Source: Hypericum androsaemum | Lineage: Eukaryota; Streptophyta; Magnoliopsida; Malpighiales; Hypericaceae | Direction: 5' to 3' | Assembly (NCBI GenBank): GCA_963995505.1 | Contig: OZ023192.1 | Coordinates: 12,135,001-12,199,000 of the forward strand | Length of the DNA stretch: 64,000 nt | Part shown: in pieces, positions 11,227 to 22,136 of the stretch | Position numbering within the stretch: position 1 is the stretch's first letter | Layout: each line of letters begins with the position of its first letter | Made by a program: the position numbers and the translations under genes | Notes under the pieces: model-generated | The model's input: the letters and a program-made list of their open reading frames with translations, nothing else | The model's database searches: none | What the model was told of the DNA's origin: nothing

Positions 11227-14200
11227 TTATTGTGTGGATTTTAATCCCATTCCCCTTACTGCGTTGTACATTTGATCTCTATTGATTCCTTTCGTAAAAG
11301 GATCAGCTAAGTTGTCCTTGGACTTTACATAGTTAATGGTGATCACCCCACTAGAGATCAACTGTCTAACGGTATTGTGTCTCCGACGGATATGTCGAGA
11401 CTTTCCGTTGTACAACGTACTTTGTGCTCTCCCGATTGCAGACATGCTATCACAATGTATCAATACGGGAGGCACTGGTTTAATCCAGCACGGAATATCC
11501 TCTAGGAAGTTTCTGAGCCATTCAGCTTCTTCCCCAGCTTTATCTAGTGCTATAAACTCCGACTCCATGGTGGATCGAGCTATGCACATTTATTTAGAGG
11601 ACTTCCAAGACACAGCTCCTCCTCCTATGGTGAATACGTATCCACTCGTAGATTTGGAGTCCTTAGTGTCCGATATCCAATTTGCGTCACTGTATCCTTC
11701 TAATACAGCTGGATATTTAGCATAATGTATGCCATGGTTTATGGTATGTTTTAAATACCGTAAAACCCTTTCCAGAGCTAGCCAGTGATCCTTTCCTGGA
11801 TTACTTGTGAATCTACTAAGTTTACTAACCGAGTATGCAATATCGGGACGAGTGCAGTTTGTTAAATACATCAAGCTCCCGATAATTTGCGCATACTTCA
11901 GTTGCGATACTGGGTCCCCTCGATTCTTGGCTAAGTGTAGATTCAAATCTACTGGAGTCTTAACCGTAGGTTTGTCGAAAGCTTCAAACTTCTTGAGCAC
12001 GTTTTCCACGTAGTGGGATTGTGTCAAGATAATTTCGTCAGCTTTCCTAGAAATTTTTATTCCTAGTATGACGTCTGCCAGACCCATATCTTTCATGTCA
12101 AAGTGGTTCTTTAACATGTTCTTAGTTTTCACAATAACCTCTTTATTGCTTCCCATAATTTGTAAGTCATCTACGTAGAGACATACAATTACGTAAGCTT
12201 CAGGTGTGCCCTTAATGTAAACACATTTATCGCACTTATTGATCTTAAATTCATTTGACAGCATTGTTCCGTCAAATTTCTCGTGCCACTGTTTCGGCGC
12301 TTATTTTAGCCCGTATAGTGACTTGACTAGTCGGCACACTTTATGCTCTTGTCCGGGAGCCACAAACCCTTCAGGTTGCTCCATGTATATCTCCTCTTCC
12401 AGTTCTCCATTTAGGAAAGCTGTTTTTACATACATTTGGTGGATCTCGAGGTTATAGAGTGCTGCAATAGCTATGAGTACTCTAATCGATGTGATTCTTG
12501 TGACAGGCGAATACGTGTCAAAGAAATCATATCCCTCCTTCTGCTTGAACCCCTTAGCTACCAATCGAGCTTTGTACTTGTCGATTGATCCATCAGCTTT
12601 GTATTTCCTTTTTAGGATCCACCTGCATCCCAAAGGTTTACAGCCCGGTGGGAGATCCACGATTTCCCACGTGTGGTTTTGCATAATGGATTCTATCTCA
12701 CTATTGATAGCTTCCTTCCAGAGAGGAGCATCTCGACTGGACAATGCCTCTTGGATTGTCCTGGGTTCATCTTCTAACGCATAGGTTAGATAGTCCGGAC
12801 CGAAAGATTTGGTCACCTTCGTCCGTTTACTACGTCTAGGTTCATCATCTTCCTGATTTGACCCTTGCGTAGTCTCGTGAGTCCTTTTCTTCGGACTTGC
12901 TTCCTTTCTTTACTTATTAGGAAAGCTTTCTTCAAAAAACGTTGCGTTCCTTGATTCTATGACCATTCCCGTATTTATCTCAGGGTTTTCAGATTTATGC
13001 ACCAAGAATCGATAAGCACTGCTATTTTGCGCATATCCGATAAAGATGCAATCAATGGTCTTGGGTCCTATGCGCACCTGCTTAGGCTTAGGTACTTCGA
13101 CCTTTGTTAGGCACCCCCACACTTTAAGGTAACCGTAGGAAGGCTTCCTTCCTTTCCATAGTTCATATGGGGTTTTATCCCTTTTCTTGTGTGGCAATTT
13201 GTTTAGAATGTGGTTAGCTGAGAGCACAGCTTCCTCCCACATGTTCTGGGGTAAGCCCGAGCTAATCAACATAGCGTTCATCATCTCCTTAAGAGTTCAA
13301 TTTTTGCGTTCAGCTACGCCATTCGATTGAGGTGAATATGGAGCAGTCGTCTGATGAATAATGCCATGTTCTTGACAGAGTTCCTCAAACGGAGCTACAT
13401 ATTCTCCTCCTCGATCACTTCGGATCATTTTGATTTTCACGCTGAGTTGATTTTCAACCTCATTCTTATATCTCTTAAAAGCATCAAGAGCTTCGTCTTT
13501 GCCCTTTAGGAGATATACGTAACAGTATCTCGTACAATCATCGATAAACGTGATGAAGTATTTCTTCCCGCCTTTAGTTTGCACGTGTTTCATATCGCAA
13601 GTGTCCGTATGAATTAATTCTAAAGGCGTAGTACTTCTTTCCACTGAATGGAAAGGTGCTTTGGTCATTTTAGCCTCCACACATACTTCACATTTATCGG
13701 ACGGGTTGAACTCTAGATTCGGTAATAAATTTAAACTTACTAACTTTCTTAGCGAGTTTAGATTTACGTGTCCTAATCTACCATGCCATAAATTAGAACA
13801 CTCGGCCAAGTAAGAAGAAGTATTAACTTTATTTTCACCGTTAGAGGTGCGATGTACAGTTATTACATTCATCTTAAATAGCCCCCTTTCTAGGTAACCC
13901 TTTCCTATGAATTGACCCGCTTTGGTCAGTACAAACTTATCAGCCTCAAATACAAGCTTAAGACCGGCTTTGCTTAACAGTGAGCCAGAGACTAAGTTCT
14001 TGCGGAGGGTCAGCTCCTTTCCTGAGGTCAGCTTCAGGACCACCTTTCCCAGACCGACGATCTTGGACGTTGCGGAGTTTCCCATGAACAGCTTTCGGCC
14101 GGTGATCGGGATATAGTTCGAGAATATCTCCTTGTCCGAGCAGACGTGGCGGGTAGCTCCAGTGTCTACGAACTACTCTCTCGGATTGTCCACCAAGTTG

Positions 14201-15084
14201 GCTTCAAACACTACGGCTGACAGATCCATCTGGGACAAATCTTCAGCTAGGTTAGCCTTTCCTTGGTTTTCCTTCTTCGGCTAGCGACAGTCCTTAGCCA
14301 TGTGTTCGGGTTTTCCGCAGTTGTAGCAATCGCCCTTGATCTTTTTCTTCTTGGGCTTTTGCTCCTTCTGCTTATCCTTGGACTTCTTCCTCTTCTTGCC
14401 ACTTTTTCCCTCAGCGAGGTGCACGGTGGTCTCAGAGTTGACCTTGCCTTGCTTGACTTCGGATTTTCGGTTGTCTTCCTCGATCCTTAGTCTCACTATT
14501 AGGTCTTCTAGGCCCATGTCCTTCCTCTTGTGCTTGAGGTAGCTCTTGAAATCCTTCCACAGCGGGGGGAGCTTCTCGATCATTGCAGCTACTTGGAAGG
14601 ACTCGCTGAGTTGCATCCCATCAGCTTGGATCTCGTGAAGGATCAGCTGCAACTCTTGCACTTGGTCGATGACCTTCTTGGAGTCCACCATCTTGAAGTC
14701 GAGGAATCGTCCGACGATGAATTTCTTCGTCCCGGCATCCTCCGTTTTGTACTTCTTCTCGAGTGAACTCCACAGCTCTTTAGCGGTCTTAGCTTCTGCG
14801 TAGACATTGTAGAGTGTGTCGTCTAGTCCATTCAGGATGTAGTTCCGGCATAGGAAGTCGCTGTGACTCCATGCATCGAGGGCGTTGATCTTCTGTTGAT
14901 CTGCCTCATTTTCCGCTACCTTCGGAGCCTCTTCCTTCAGGAATCGGACCAGGTTGAGCGTCGTCAGGTAGAACAACATCTTCTGTTGCCACCTCTTGAA
15001 TTCGGTACCGTTGAACTTGGCCGGCCTTTCGGCGTGGGCAGTTCCTGGGACCGCTGGCACTGGTGCTGAGCTTGTCGATGCCAT
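11227..15084 (-). pseudogene. Copia-II gag-pol polyprotein, one frame with six nonsense codons
   Basis: From ATG 15084 ([14 protein letters not shown]) to 11227 everything lies in one reading frame, about 1286 codons. In order: gag with CCHC knuckle [14 protein letters not shown] (about 14285-14330), protease motif [15 protein letters not shown]-pre-integrase with [13 protein letters not shown], integrase with SDRGGEY and [15 protein letters not shown] with [11 protein letters not shown] (about 12160-12190), RNase H with SDANW, ending near GLKSTQ. Stops occur near 14281, 14173, 13297, 12910, 12301 and 11590. Several fit single G-to-A or C-to-T changes. A short in-frame loss lies in the segment before [12 protein letters not shown]. 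It is dead but was coding recently. Confidence 0.9.
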
Positions 15085-15096
15085 CTTCAAGTACAC

Positions 15097-15112
15097 AATC
15101 TTGTCTTACGAT
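15097..15112 (-). promoter_or_regulatory. Copia-II putative primer site, complementary to its own LTR
   Basis: The coding strand directly after the 5' LTR reads ATCGTAAGACAAGATT. No TGG-starting tRNA-type site follows the LTR. The core is complementary, 13 of 14 positions, to AATCTCGTCTTACG inside the LTR (plus-strand 15182-15195). Its priming role is an inference. Confidence 0.5.
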
Positions 15113-15769
15113 TTTTGTTTGTCGGAGTTGGTGTACTTGATTAGGATCACTTCAGTCGAGGTAAGTGTTGGACACTTTTTCCGTAAGACGAGATTGCCCC
15201 GTATATTTCAGTGCGGTACGGGCTAAGGCAATCGTCCCCAAGATACAACGACTGTTTAGGGCATTTCCAAGAACGTTGCACACGTATCTCAAAACTTTCG
15301 GGCGAACCCTTATATACCCAGAACTTTCGGGACTCTTTTCTAGATGAAGAACGGGGGGAGAGGAGAAGTCAACAATGCTAGAAGGTGCGTGTGCTGCTGG
15401 GATGAGGAAATGGCAAGGAGGGCATGCCTATTTATAGGCTGGAGGAGGCAGGGAGCCAGCCACCCCGAAGAGATGCGTCCGCTCGGCCAACAGGCTGACT
15501 GGCTGCGCTCGTGGCCCTTCGGTGGCTTCTGGATCATTCCAGGCGCGCCAGGCTGCGCGTGCGCGTGCGCGTGCTCGGACGGTGCGGCGGTGGGTCAGCC
15601 TTTTGGGTAGCCAATCAAGTTGATAAGCAAGGAGGGAAATTCCTTATAAACAAGGAAATCCTCCTTGCTCTAATCAATGTGGGATTGCACTTTCCCATTT
15701 TCCTTTGGGCCTCCATTTTGAGCCTTACCATTTGTGGGCTTGCATTGAACTTTCATTCAAAACCCAACA
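15113..15769 (-). repeat. Copia-II 5' LTR, 657 bp (internally deleted)
   Basis: Coding-strand start TGTTGGGTTTTG at 15769, end GACAAACAAAA at 15113 (the final C of AACA appears mutated). A TATA box, CTATAAATAG on the coding strand, lies at about 15428-15436. Relative to the 3' LTR about 350 bp of GC-rich U3 is missing, with the break at GCGTGC repeats. Confidence 0.9.
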
Positions 15770-15780
15770 AAGGTCACATT

Positions 15781-16385
15781 CTGATGATCGTGAAAATGGG
15801 AATTAAAATTGAGGAGTTAAAAATAAAATATCTTATTCTAAAAAAAATCTTGAAAGTTATTAGGATTCCTTTTTTTTGTGTGTGGAAAAACTGTCTCCAA
15901 AGTTACCGACCCAATGTCTAAAAGTATCAAGTTCGCTTTTGAACAGATGTCAAATTTTCTAATAATGATTAGAATCTACATATGATCAAACTCCTAAGAC
16001 CTTAAGGTCATATGTAGATAAATGATTTAAATCTATAAATTCTGTGCAATGTACCACAATCAATATAAAATGATTAATAAGCCTCTTAAAATAATCTATT
16101 GATCTAAAAATTTTATGAGTTGACTTTGTTTCACTCATTATGATATAGTGGTTGTACAACAATAAATTGTTCTAATAATACGTTAAAAATGTTTATATTA
16201 ATAAGACAAATTTGGTATCCGTTAATTTTTCTACGCTTACAAATTTGCCACACCAAAATACGACAATGAATTAAAAATACTCGGTGCAGCGAATCATAAG
16301 TATATTTTCTTCTTCTTCCTGTCATCGACATAATCATTTTGTAAATCGTCTACAATAACTAAAACCTTTGACGACGAACACTCAC
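15781..16385 (-). other. GDSL intron 2
   Basis: AT-rich intron between the exon 2 donor (GTGAGT at 16385) and the exon 3 acceptor (ATCATCAG at 15781-15788). No other feature seen. Confidence 0.7.
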
Positions 16386-16607
16386 CTTGTGTTGTAGAAC
16401 AAAGTGAAGGCTTCAACTGGTGGAACCAACCAAGCTGAGTGTTCAAGGAATAGTTGGTCCACAGAGATGGCCCTAAGTTCTTGGAGTAGAAGAAATCAGT
16501 ATCTAGGGCAGTGGCTCCGGCGACAGCGAAATTTACACCTCGAGTACAACTTTGACCTTTCTCTAAAGCAAGGTATGGGGGTAGAAGCGGCAGACCAGAT
16601 GCCTCAG
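16386..16607 (-). pseudogene. GDSL pseudogene exon 2
   Basis: Acceptor TTTGTAG, donor GTGAGT. The exon reads without a stop: EASGLPLLPPYLA near the start, then the conserved GVNFAVAGATALD block (Gly of the oxyanion region) and QLGWFHQLKPSLC near the end. It joins exon 1 in phase to give DFIAEASG. Confidence 0.87.
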
Positions 16608-17051
16608 CTACAAATTAATTAATTAGAACAGCCACATAATTTAGTCATAAAAAACGCGCATAAAAAAAATACTCAAAACACTCATAGACATTCGTTTAAC
16701 CTAGAGGTCGAGTTCGAGATCTTAAAAATACGGCAGCCATAAAGGTTCTATACATGTTAGGAAATTTTATTTTGAATATGGATTATTCGGCTCAATAGTA
16801 TAAAATTATGGATTGTATTACAGGAATATACTTTTTCTTCCCTTGATTTTTACCAACTCGGACTGAGATATCGTTTATACATCAAAATTAAACAAAAAAT
16901 ATATATTAGATCGAGATCTCAATATAACTACATAAGTAATTTTAACAGAAGTCAACATGCTACGACTAAATATTTAGCGCGACATAGTTTGACATAGTTT
17001 GAAGCAGATTAAAATTGAATATATTGGATAAAAGCATAGATTTTAATTTAC
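16608..17051 (-). other. GDSL intron 1
   Basis: AT-rich intron between exon 1 and exon 2 with normal GT..AG ends. No other feature seen. Confidence 0.7.
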
Positions 17052-17295
17052 CTATGAAATCAATAATTAGTCGTCCATCGGAGCACCGGCCAGTCGGGTG
17101 TCCAAAGAAGGTTTCCCCGTAAGGTAGCGTTTGTATGACTGGGAAGGCGGCGGCGCCGGTGAGTAGGAAATTTCCGGTGTCACTGATGGAGTCGCCGAAG
17201 TTGAAGATGGAGTCATACTGCAAGGGACTAGAAGAAGCTAGCCCAACATTAATGAAGCCGAGGACAAGAAAACACTGTATAAGTTGGAACCTCAT
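17052..17295 (-). pseudogene. GDSL pseudogene exon 1 (signal peptide and Ser block)
   Basis: Starts at ATG 17295 ([14 protein letters not shown]), chosen because a hydrophobic signal peptide follows at once; an in-frame ATG at 17319 is possible but adds a less typical N-terminus. The GDS serine block and [14 protein letters not shown] are intact. The donor GTAAAT follows at 17051, phase 1. Confidence 0.88.
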
Positions 17296-17376
17296 CTTGA
17301 ATACTATGAAATTAATCAATAGGTAGGGAAACCAAATGTGGTTTTCCTGGTTGCTATAAGGAGGGTTTTGTGCTAC

Positions 17377-17384
17377 ATTTATAC
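17377..17384 (-). promoter_or_regulatory. TATA box of the GDSL pseudogene
   Basis: GTATAAAT on the minus strand, about 85 bases upstream of the chosen ATG at 17295: normal spacing for a plant promoter with a short 5' UTR. It supports that start. Confidence 0.5.
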
Positions 17385-18599
17385 TACTAGTTTTTGTGTC
17401 TAGACCACCAGATATCCGGATATTGTCCCAAGAAATTCAAGTTCGAACCAGATAGATTTTGAAAAATTACAAAGATTTTTCTAACAAATATTTAAAATTT
17501 CTGCGTTTTTAAGAATAGAAACTCGAAACCTCTTATTTAAACTAGAACAACGTCTTTACTAATTGATCTAAATATTTGTTAGTATTTATACTAATAGTTG
17601 TTGGACAGCTTCTACTATAGAATCTTTCTTCTAATATAAGGTAGATGCTGACACGTCCTTTCATAAAACAATTATAACTAGATTCTTCAAAATGATGGTC
17701 AAATTCCTGACAAGGGTAGGTAGAAATTTGACCATTGTGTAATTTATTCATGATAACCTCCAGCTCATAGGATTCGTAATTTAGATGAATAAATAATCAG
17801 AATGCATTGAAGAACTGTGTATGCCAACTACGTACTATTAACATAAAGTAGGTAGAAAGGATCATACATACATACATATATATATTAGCAATCAAAAGAT
17901 ATATAATTGGGTGTCAAGTCAATAATATGCTTGTTGTTTCATATTGTTTTAAAAAATACGGTCCAACCATCGATCTAATTGTCATCAACTCTGAGAACGG
18001 TTCATTTTTATACAAAACTCGGATGCAATTGGCCGGTGATTAATGTTATTGACCATTTGTCCAACCGAATGTCTATGGGTCCAGATTCAACTAACCAATT
18101 TTTATGAAAAAATAATTCTTAGAATTTTGTTAGATTAAAAATGACATAAATTAAATTTAATACTTGTAAATAATAAACTTTACTACGATAGAAAATATTT
18201 ATAATTTTTGGGTATTTTAATACATATTTTAATACTCAAATAGAATTTATTAATACTCGACTTTAAATATTCATTAGAATTTAATAGGGATATTAGAGAT
18301 TCACTAAAACAACTGCTTCTCTTATTACGATAAGTTGGACTTAGGTTGCTTCAACGTAGAGCTACACAAGACCCTTGCACATGGTAGAAAGAAACATTTG
18401 CAAGCATTTTATTTGTTTCCTGTTAATTAATCATAATAATAATTTATATCAATATGCTGTTGTAGTTTTCGGGTTCAAATTTAGTGGGAACATGGGTAAT
18501 CCCTACTGAAAGGAATAGGGGTAATATTGGAAATACAATAATTAAAATAATTAAAAAATATATCAGCAAAATAATACAAATTATGGAAATATAAGTATG
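17385..18599. other. Intergenic AT-rich DNA
   Basis: No gene-like sequence recognised. A short (CATA)n/(TA)n microsatellite lies at about 17870-17887. Confidence 0.6.
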
Positions 18600-18990
18600 G
18601 GAATATTGGTTTCTATTTTCTCGGATATTGGTTTTCATCTTCTATGCTATTAGTTTCATTCTACTATGATATTGGTTTCATTCTACTATGACATTGGTTT
18701 ACATCTTCTATGTTATTGGTATCATTCTACTATGATATTGGTTTCATTCTACTATGATATTGGTTTCCATCTTCTCGGATATTGGTTTCATTCTTCTATG
18801 ATATTGGTTTCATTCCGCCGTGATATTGGTTTTCATCTTCTCCAATATTGGTATCTCATTATAAGTGAAAATGTATACCATTTGAATGTATTGGTTTCAT
18901 TCTTTTCGAATATTGGTATCATCGTTCTAGGATATTGGTATCATTCTACTTTTTAATATTGGTGTCATTCATCTAGGATTTTTTTTATTC
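18600..18990. repeat. Minisatellite, about 20-bp unit
   Basis: Roughly 17-18 copies of a unit around atattggtttcattctacta, with variants such as cttctcggat and ggtatcattc. Unit length varies around 20-22 bases and the array decays at both ends. A small open frame through it is a by-product. Confidence 0.9.
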
Positions 18991-19242
18991 GAGAAGAAGA
19001 TATTACCCCTAATATAACGAGAACCCTAAACGATGACGAATAAGCACACCACGATCAACAAAATTGAAGGGACGTAGATAGAGAGATTGAAGATCTAGAG
19101 ACAGGTGAGCCGTATTGGACCAAATAAGCACACCACGACGTGAAATCTGGGTTCGAGTCTGTCGTTTTGGGGCGGCTAGCGGGGGAGAGCACCCAGAGAA
19201 GCTTGGACGCGGTGGATGGCAGATGGAGGATGGAGGATAAGA

Positions 19243-19267
19243 GGGGGGGGGGGGGGGGGGGGGGGGG
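19243..19267 (+). repeat. Uninterrupted run of 25 G
   Basis: A homopolymer of 25 G flanked by GA-rich sequence. It can form G-quadruplexes and is prone to length errors in sequencing, so the exact count is uncertain. Confidence 0.9.
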
Positions 19268-19712
19268 AAGGAAAGGGGGTTATATTTTTTTTGTGGGATT
19301 ATATAGAAAAAAGATGGAACCCTAATGAGTATGTTTGGATAAAAACTCGAAAATACCCTCAACAGATTCTGACCATCAGATCTGTAAAAAAAAATTGATC
19401 AAATTTAAAGGCCCATATTTAATCCATACCAGGGGATGACTTTTATGTAGTCTCCCCTAAATCCAAATCCGTAGTTTTCACCGTGTCATTGTTTACTGGA
19501 TGCATTGATTATTTACTATTATTTATGCAGCTCCTTAACTGGGTCTTCATTATTTTTAGATCATATCGACGACAGAGAAGAAAGCTTTGGTGTAGTGAAT
19601 TTATTTTTAAGTATAAAAAATTTATCTATTTATTATTTTAAAATTTTAGATTTTAGATTGAATATGATAATTTTAACTTCACATATTAATTATAAAATCT
19701 TATGTTATAGTT
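19268..19712. other. Intergenic DNA
   Basis: No recognisable gene or element. Confidence 0.55.
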
Positions 19713-19905
19713 ATGGTATGCTTGACCGTTGGGATTATTTATGTCTTTGGTGTCGATGATGTTGAGCATATCCTCCTCCTTTGTATTTGGAATTATTTTG
19801 CCAGAAGGTTGGATATCTCTTGGTGTTGTGACCCAAGTGTTATGAGCTCACTGGAGATGTGGATGGGCCTTATCCAACATTGCATGGCTAAGAAGGTGTA
19901 GTTTG
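19713..19905 (+). pseudogene. LINE fragment: zinc-binding region of reverse transcriptase
   Basis: The translation contains DVEHILLLCIWNYFARRLDI and SLEMWMGLIQH, matching the pattern of the zf-RVT domain at the C-terminal side of plant LINE reverse transcriptases (Cys-x2-Cys..Glu-x2-His..Cys..W). The first cysteines are degraded. An isolated fragment. Confidence 0.6.
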
Positions 19906-20749
19906 CCCTTCCTGTTGCAACTATCTGAGAAATCTGATTTCTGAGAAATCGGACTATCTTTCAGAGTGATAGATACGACTAAGAATTTTTCACCCATGCT
20001 ATTCTGGGGTGAAGGAGTCATTCTGGATTGTTTGGACTAAATGACCGATATTGGTATGCCCCGGTTCTGATAATGGTATGCCCCGGTTACAACACTGGCA
20101 AGCTCAATTACTGATAATGGTCCGCGTGCTACGACAATAGCATATCCAGTTATCGATAATGGCATGTCAGTGATCACCAGCCGCGCGCTGGCTTTTTTCA
20201 TTTTTATTCCCGTATTTTAACTTTTTTGATAAAAAAGCTCTCGCGTGTCCTTTACTGCAAACAGTTCGGAATGGCCAATCTAAGCCCAGAAATTTTGCAC
20301 TAAGTAAGTTATAAATATAATTTATTAATAGATAAAATTTACCTATAAAAAAAATCCTTAATCTGGCATCCACTGACTTTGCTAAAGCAGAGAGGGCGAG
20401 GGATTGACTTAAAACTCCATTAATGGAAAAGGAAGCAAGTGGGGACCGTTCGAGACTGAGTTGTTATAATTATAAACACGTTAAAAAAGGAAGTATATAA
20501 ACATCGAAAAACGTTATAGTTTAACTAATAAATATTAATTTTGAATTTTGTAAATATAACATTGTTAAATATTTATTTAAAATATTTTGTTATTTTTTAA
20601 ACATGAAATTCAGCCGAGAATGGGACCGTTCTTGTTGTTTGTGGAACCCTCGATCATTCTTTTTGAGTGAAATAAAGAATAAAGCGATAATTGAAGGTTG
20701 TGCTCACTCTGAAAATGGGCCTGCGATGCTTATATCGACCCAAGCCCAT
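19906..20749. other. Intergenic DNA with short imperfect repeats
   Basis: Positions 20040-20165 contain two to four imperfect copies of a gataatggtatgccccggtt-like unit. No gene recognised. Confidence 0.5.
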
Positions 20750-21590
20750 TACCATGTGGACAGAATGTCAAGTACACTCATCCACGATTAGGAGTGAGCA
20801 AATTATCCGATATCCGAATTCCGAATCCGAGTCCGGAAAAAAAATTTGGACTCGGACTCGGATAATTTTCTATTCGGACTCGGATTCGAATTATCCGAAC
20901 TTTTTAGTTCGGACTCGGACTCGGACTCGGATTCGGATATTAAAATTTTTAGTTCGGATATCCGAAATATCCGAACTAGTTTTGGGCTGGGCTTTGAAAA
21001 TACCTCTGGGCTCTGGCCCTTTAACACTTCAATCTCTACTGTTGCTTGGATCTCTGTTATGCTTGTTGAAATTTGGATGTAAAACTACTGCACTTGTATG
21101 CTTTTGTTAAAATTTGGATCTAAAAGCTACGGTTTGTTGGTTTTTGGTCACTCTTGATGTAATTTGATGTAATGCTACTGCCATTTGGTCACTCTTGTGA
21201 ATTTGGATGCTTTTTTAAGTTAGTAGGTGAATGAAATCGTGGATGATATAGTAATTCGGATAGTTCGGATTATCCGAGTCCGAGTCCGAAAAAAGTTCGG
21301 ATATTCGGATTCGGATAATTCACTATTCGGACTCGGACTCGGATAGTAAAATTTTCATTTTGGATAATTCGGATAGTTTGAAATTCGGATAGTTCGGACT
21401 CGGATCGGACTCGGACTATCCGAATGCTCACTCCTATCCACGATATTGCTGCTGAAGTGCTAAGAGTTTTGTTGAAGAAAGCAGTCTCTCTCAATCTAAT
21501 TAGGGGATTTAGTCTTCTTGTGAGTGAGCAACATACTTTAATCCAGTATGCGGACGACATATTATTCTTTTCTGCTAAGTGTGGTTGCAT
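20750..21590 (+). pseudogene. LINE reverse transcriptase fragment, split by a hAT element
   Basis: Outside the hAT insertion (20789-21436) the plus strand reads across the junction into LRVLLKKAVSLNLIRGFSLL and then QYADDILFFSAK, the catalytic [FY]ADD box of LINE reverse transcriptases. The left part (to TCCACGAT) joins the right part once the element and one target copy are removed. Only a short piece survives. It is separate from the zf-RVT fragment at 19713, which would be expected downstream rather than upstream. Confidence 0.72.
20789..21436. mobile_element. Non-autonomous hAT element, 648 bp
   Basis: Perfect 12-bp terminal inverted repeats, TAGGAGTGAGCA at 20789-20800 and its complement at 21425-21436, flanked by a perfect 8-bp target duplication TCCACGAT (20781-20788 and 21437-21444). 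An 8-bp duplication and TAGGRGTG-type ends are hallmarks of hAT. Subterminal regions are packed with TCGGA and CGGACTC repeats in both orientations, as expected for transposase binding sites. No transposase, so it moves in trans. Confidence 0.93.
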
Positions 21591-22136
21591 CCTATATATG
21601 AATAAAGGAAAAATTACTTACCAAAAAAACTTATACCAATCCACGAAACCAACTAATTCAAAAAGCTCTTTGATATTTAAATCAACAAAAAAGTTTATTT
21701 TAGTACTGTGTAGTATTGCAGAAATCGTGTTAGGTCTTTGTAGTATAAAACCCATCAAACGGGTCCAACATTTTTGAAAAAAATTACTTAAAGCCTAGGA
21801 TTGATTTTCGATCCTAGTTGGCAAGTCTGAAGCCATTTTTCCGACAACGTGACAACGCCACATGAGTGACCAAGGCCTACTCGTAAAGATGACATGGCAA
21901 ATGGGAAAATAATTAATACAATTCGATTGAGAGATATCTTTAAATAGTACTCGACAATAGTCTATTATTTTAAAGAATGTGATCCAATAACGTTGTACCA
22001 CACAAATTATTAAGAATTGCAACTCCACCGCAGAATGGAAACCGTTTATTCTACTCGCTGTCTGTTGGACAAAAAATTGTACGTAGCGAGTGGAAGAATG
22101 CGGAGAAACGAAAGTAAGATGAAATCCAAAGGTTGT
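21591..22136. other. Region downstream of the malate dehydrogenase gene
   Basis: Contains the 3' UTR of the minus-strand gene; no other feature recognised. Confidence 0.5.

Larger units (their letters stand above)
9680..15769 (-). mobile_element. Copia-II: complete but defective Ty1/copia element in GDSL exon 3
   Basis: A minus-strand element of 6090 bp with LTRs at 9680-10683 (3') and 15113-15769 (5'), gag-pol at 11227-15084 and a polypurine tract (ATGTGGGAGAT on the coding strand) just before the 3' LTR. The flanking 5-mers are aagat (9675-9679) and aaggt (15770-15774), a target duplication with one substitution. Removing the element rejoins GDSL exon 3 in frame, which independently supports the boundaries. 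The LTRs look a few per cent diverged apart from a ~350-bp length difference. Copia-IV belongs to the same family. Confidence 0.93.
7572..17295 (-). pseudogene. Secretory GDSL esterase/lipase pseudogene, split by transposons
   Basis: Four exons of a plant GDSL (SGNH-hydrolase) esterase are present: 17295-17052, 16607-16386, 15780-15770 plus 9679-9545, and 7845-7572. Exon 1 begins with a signal-peptide-like N-terminus and holds block [12 protein letters not shown], with the catalytic Ser. Exon 2 carries VNFAVAGATAL. Exon 3 should carry the GGND block. Exon 4 carries VVPGNLPIGC. Junctions have GT..AG ends and phases agree if 8 nt missing from exon 3 are counted. Copia-II sits in exon 3, a Mutator-type element in intron 3. 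The last exon, expected to hold the catalytic Asp-x-x-His, is absent between 7571 and Copia-I. It is non-functional here; its closest relatives are acetylajmalan-esterase-like or sinapine-esterase-like GDSL enzymes, which I cannot separate by eye. Confidence 0.88.
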
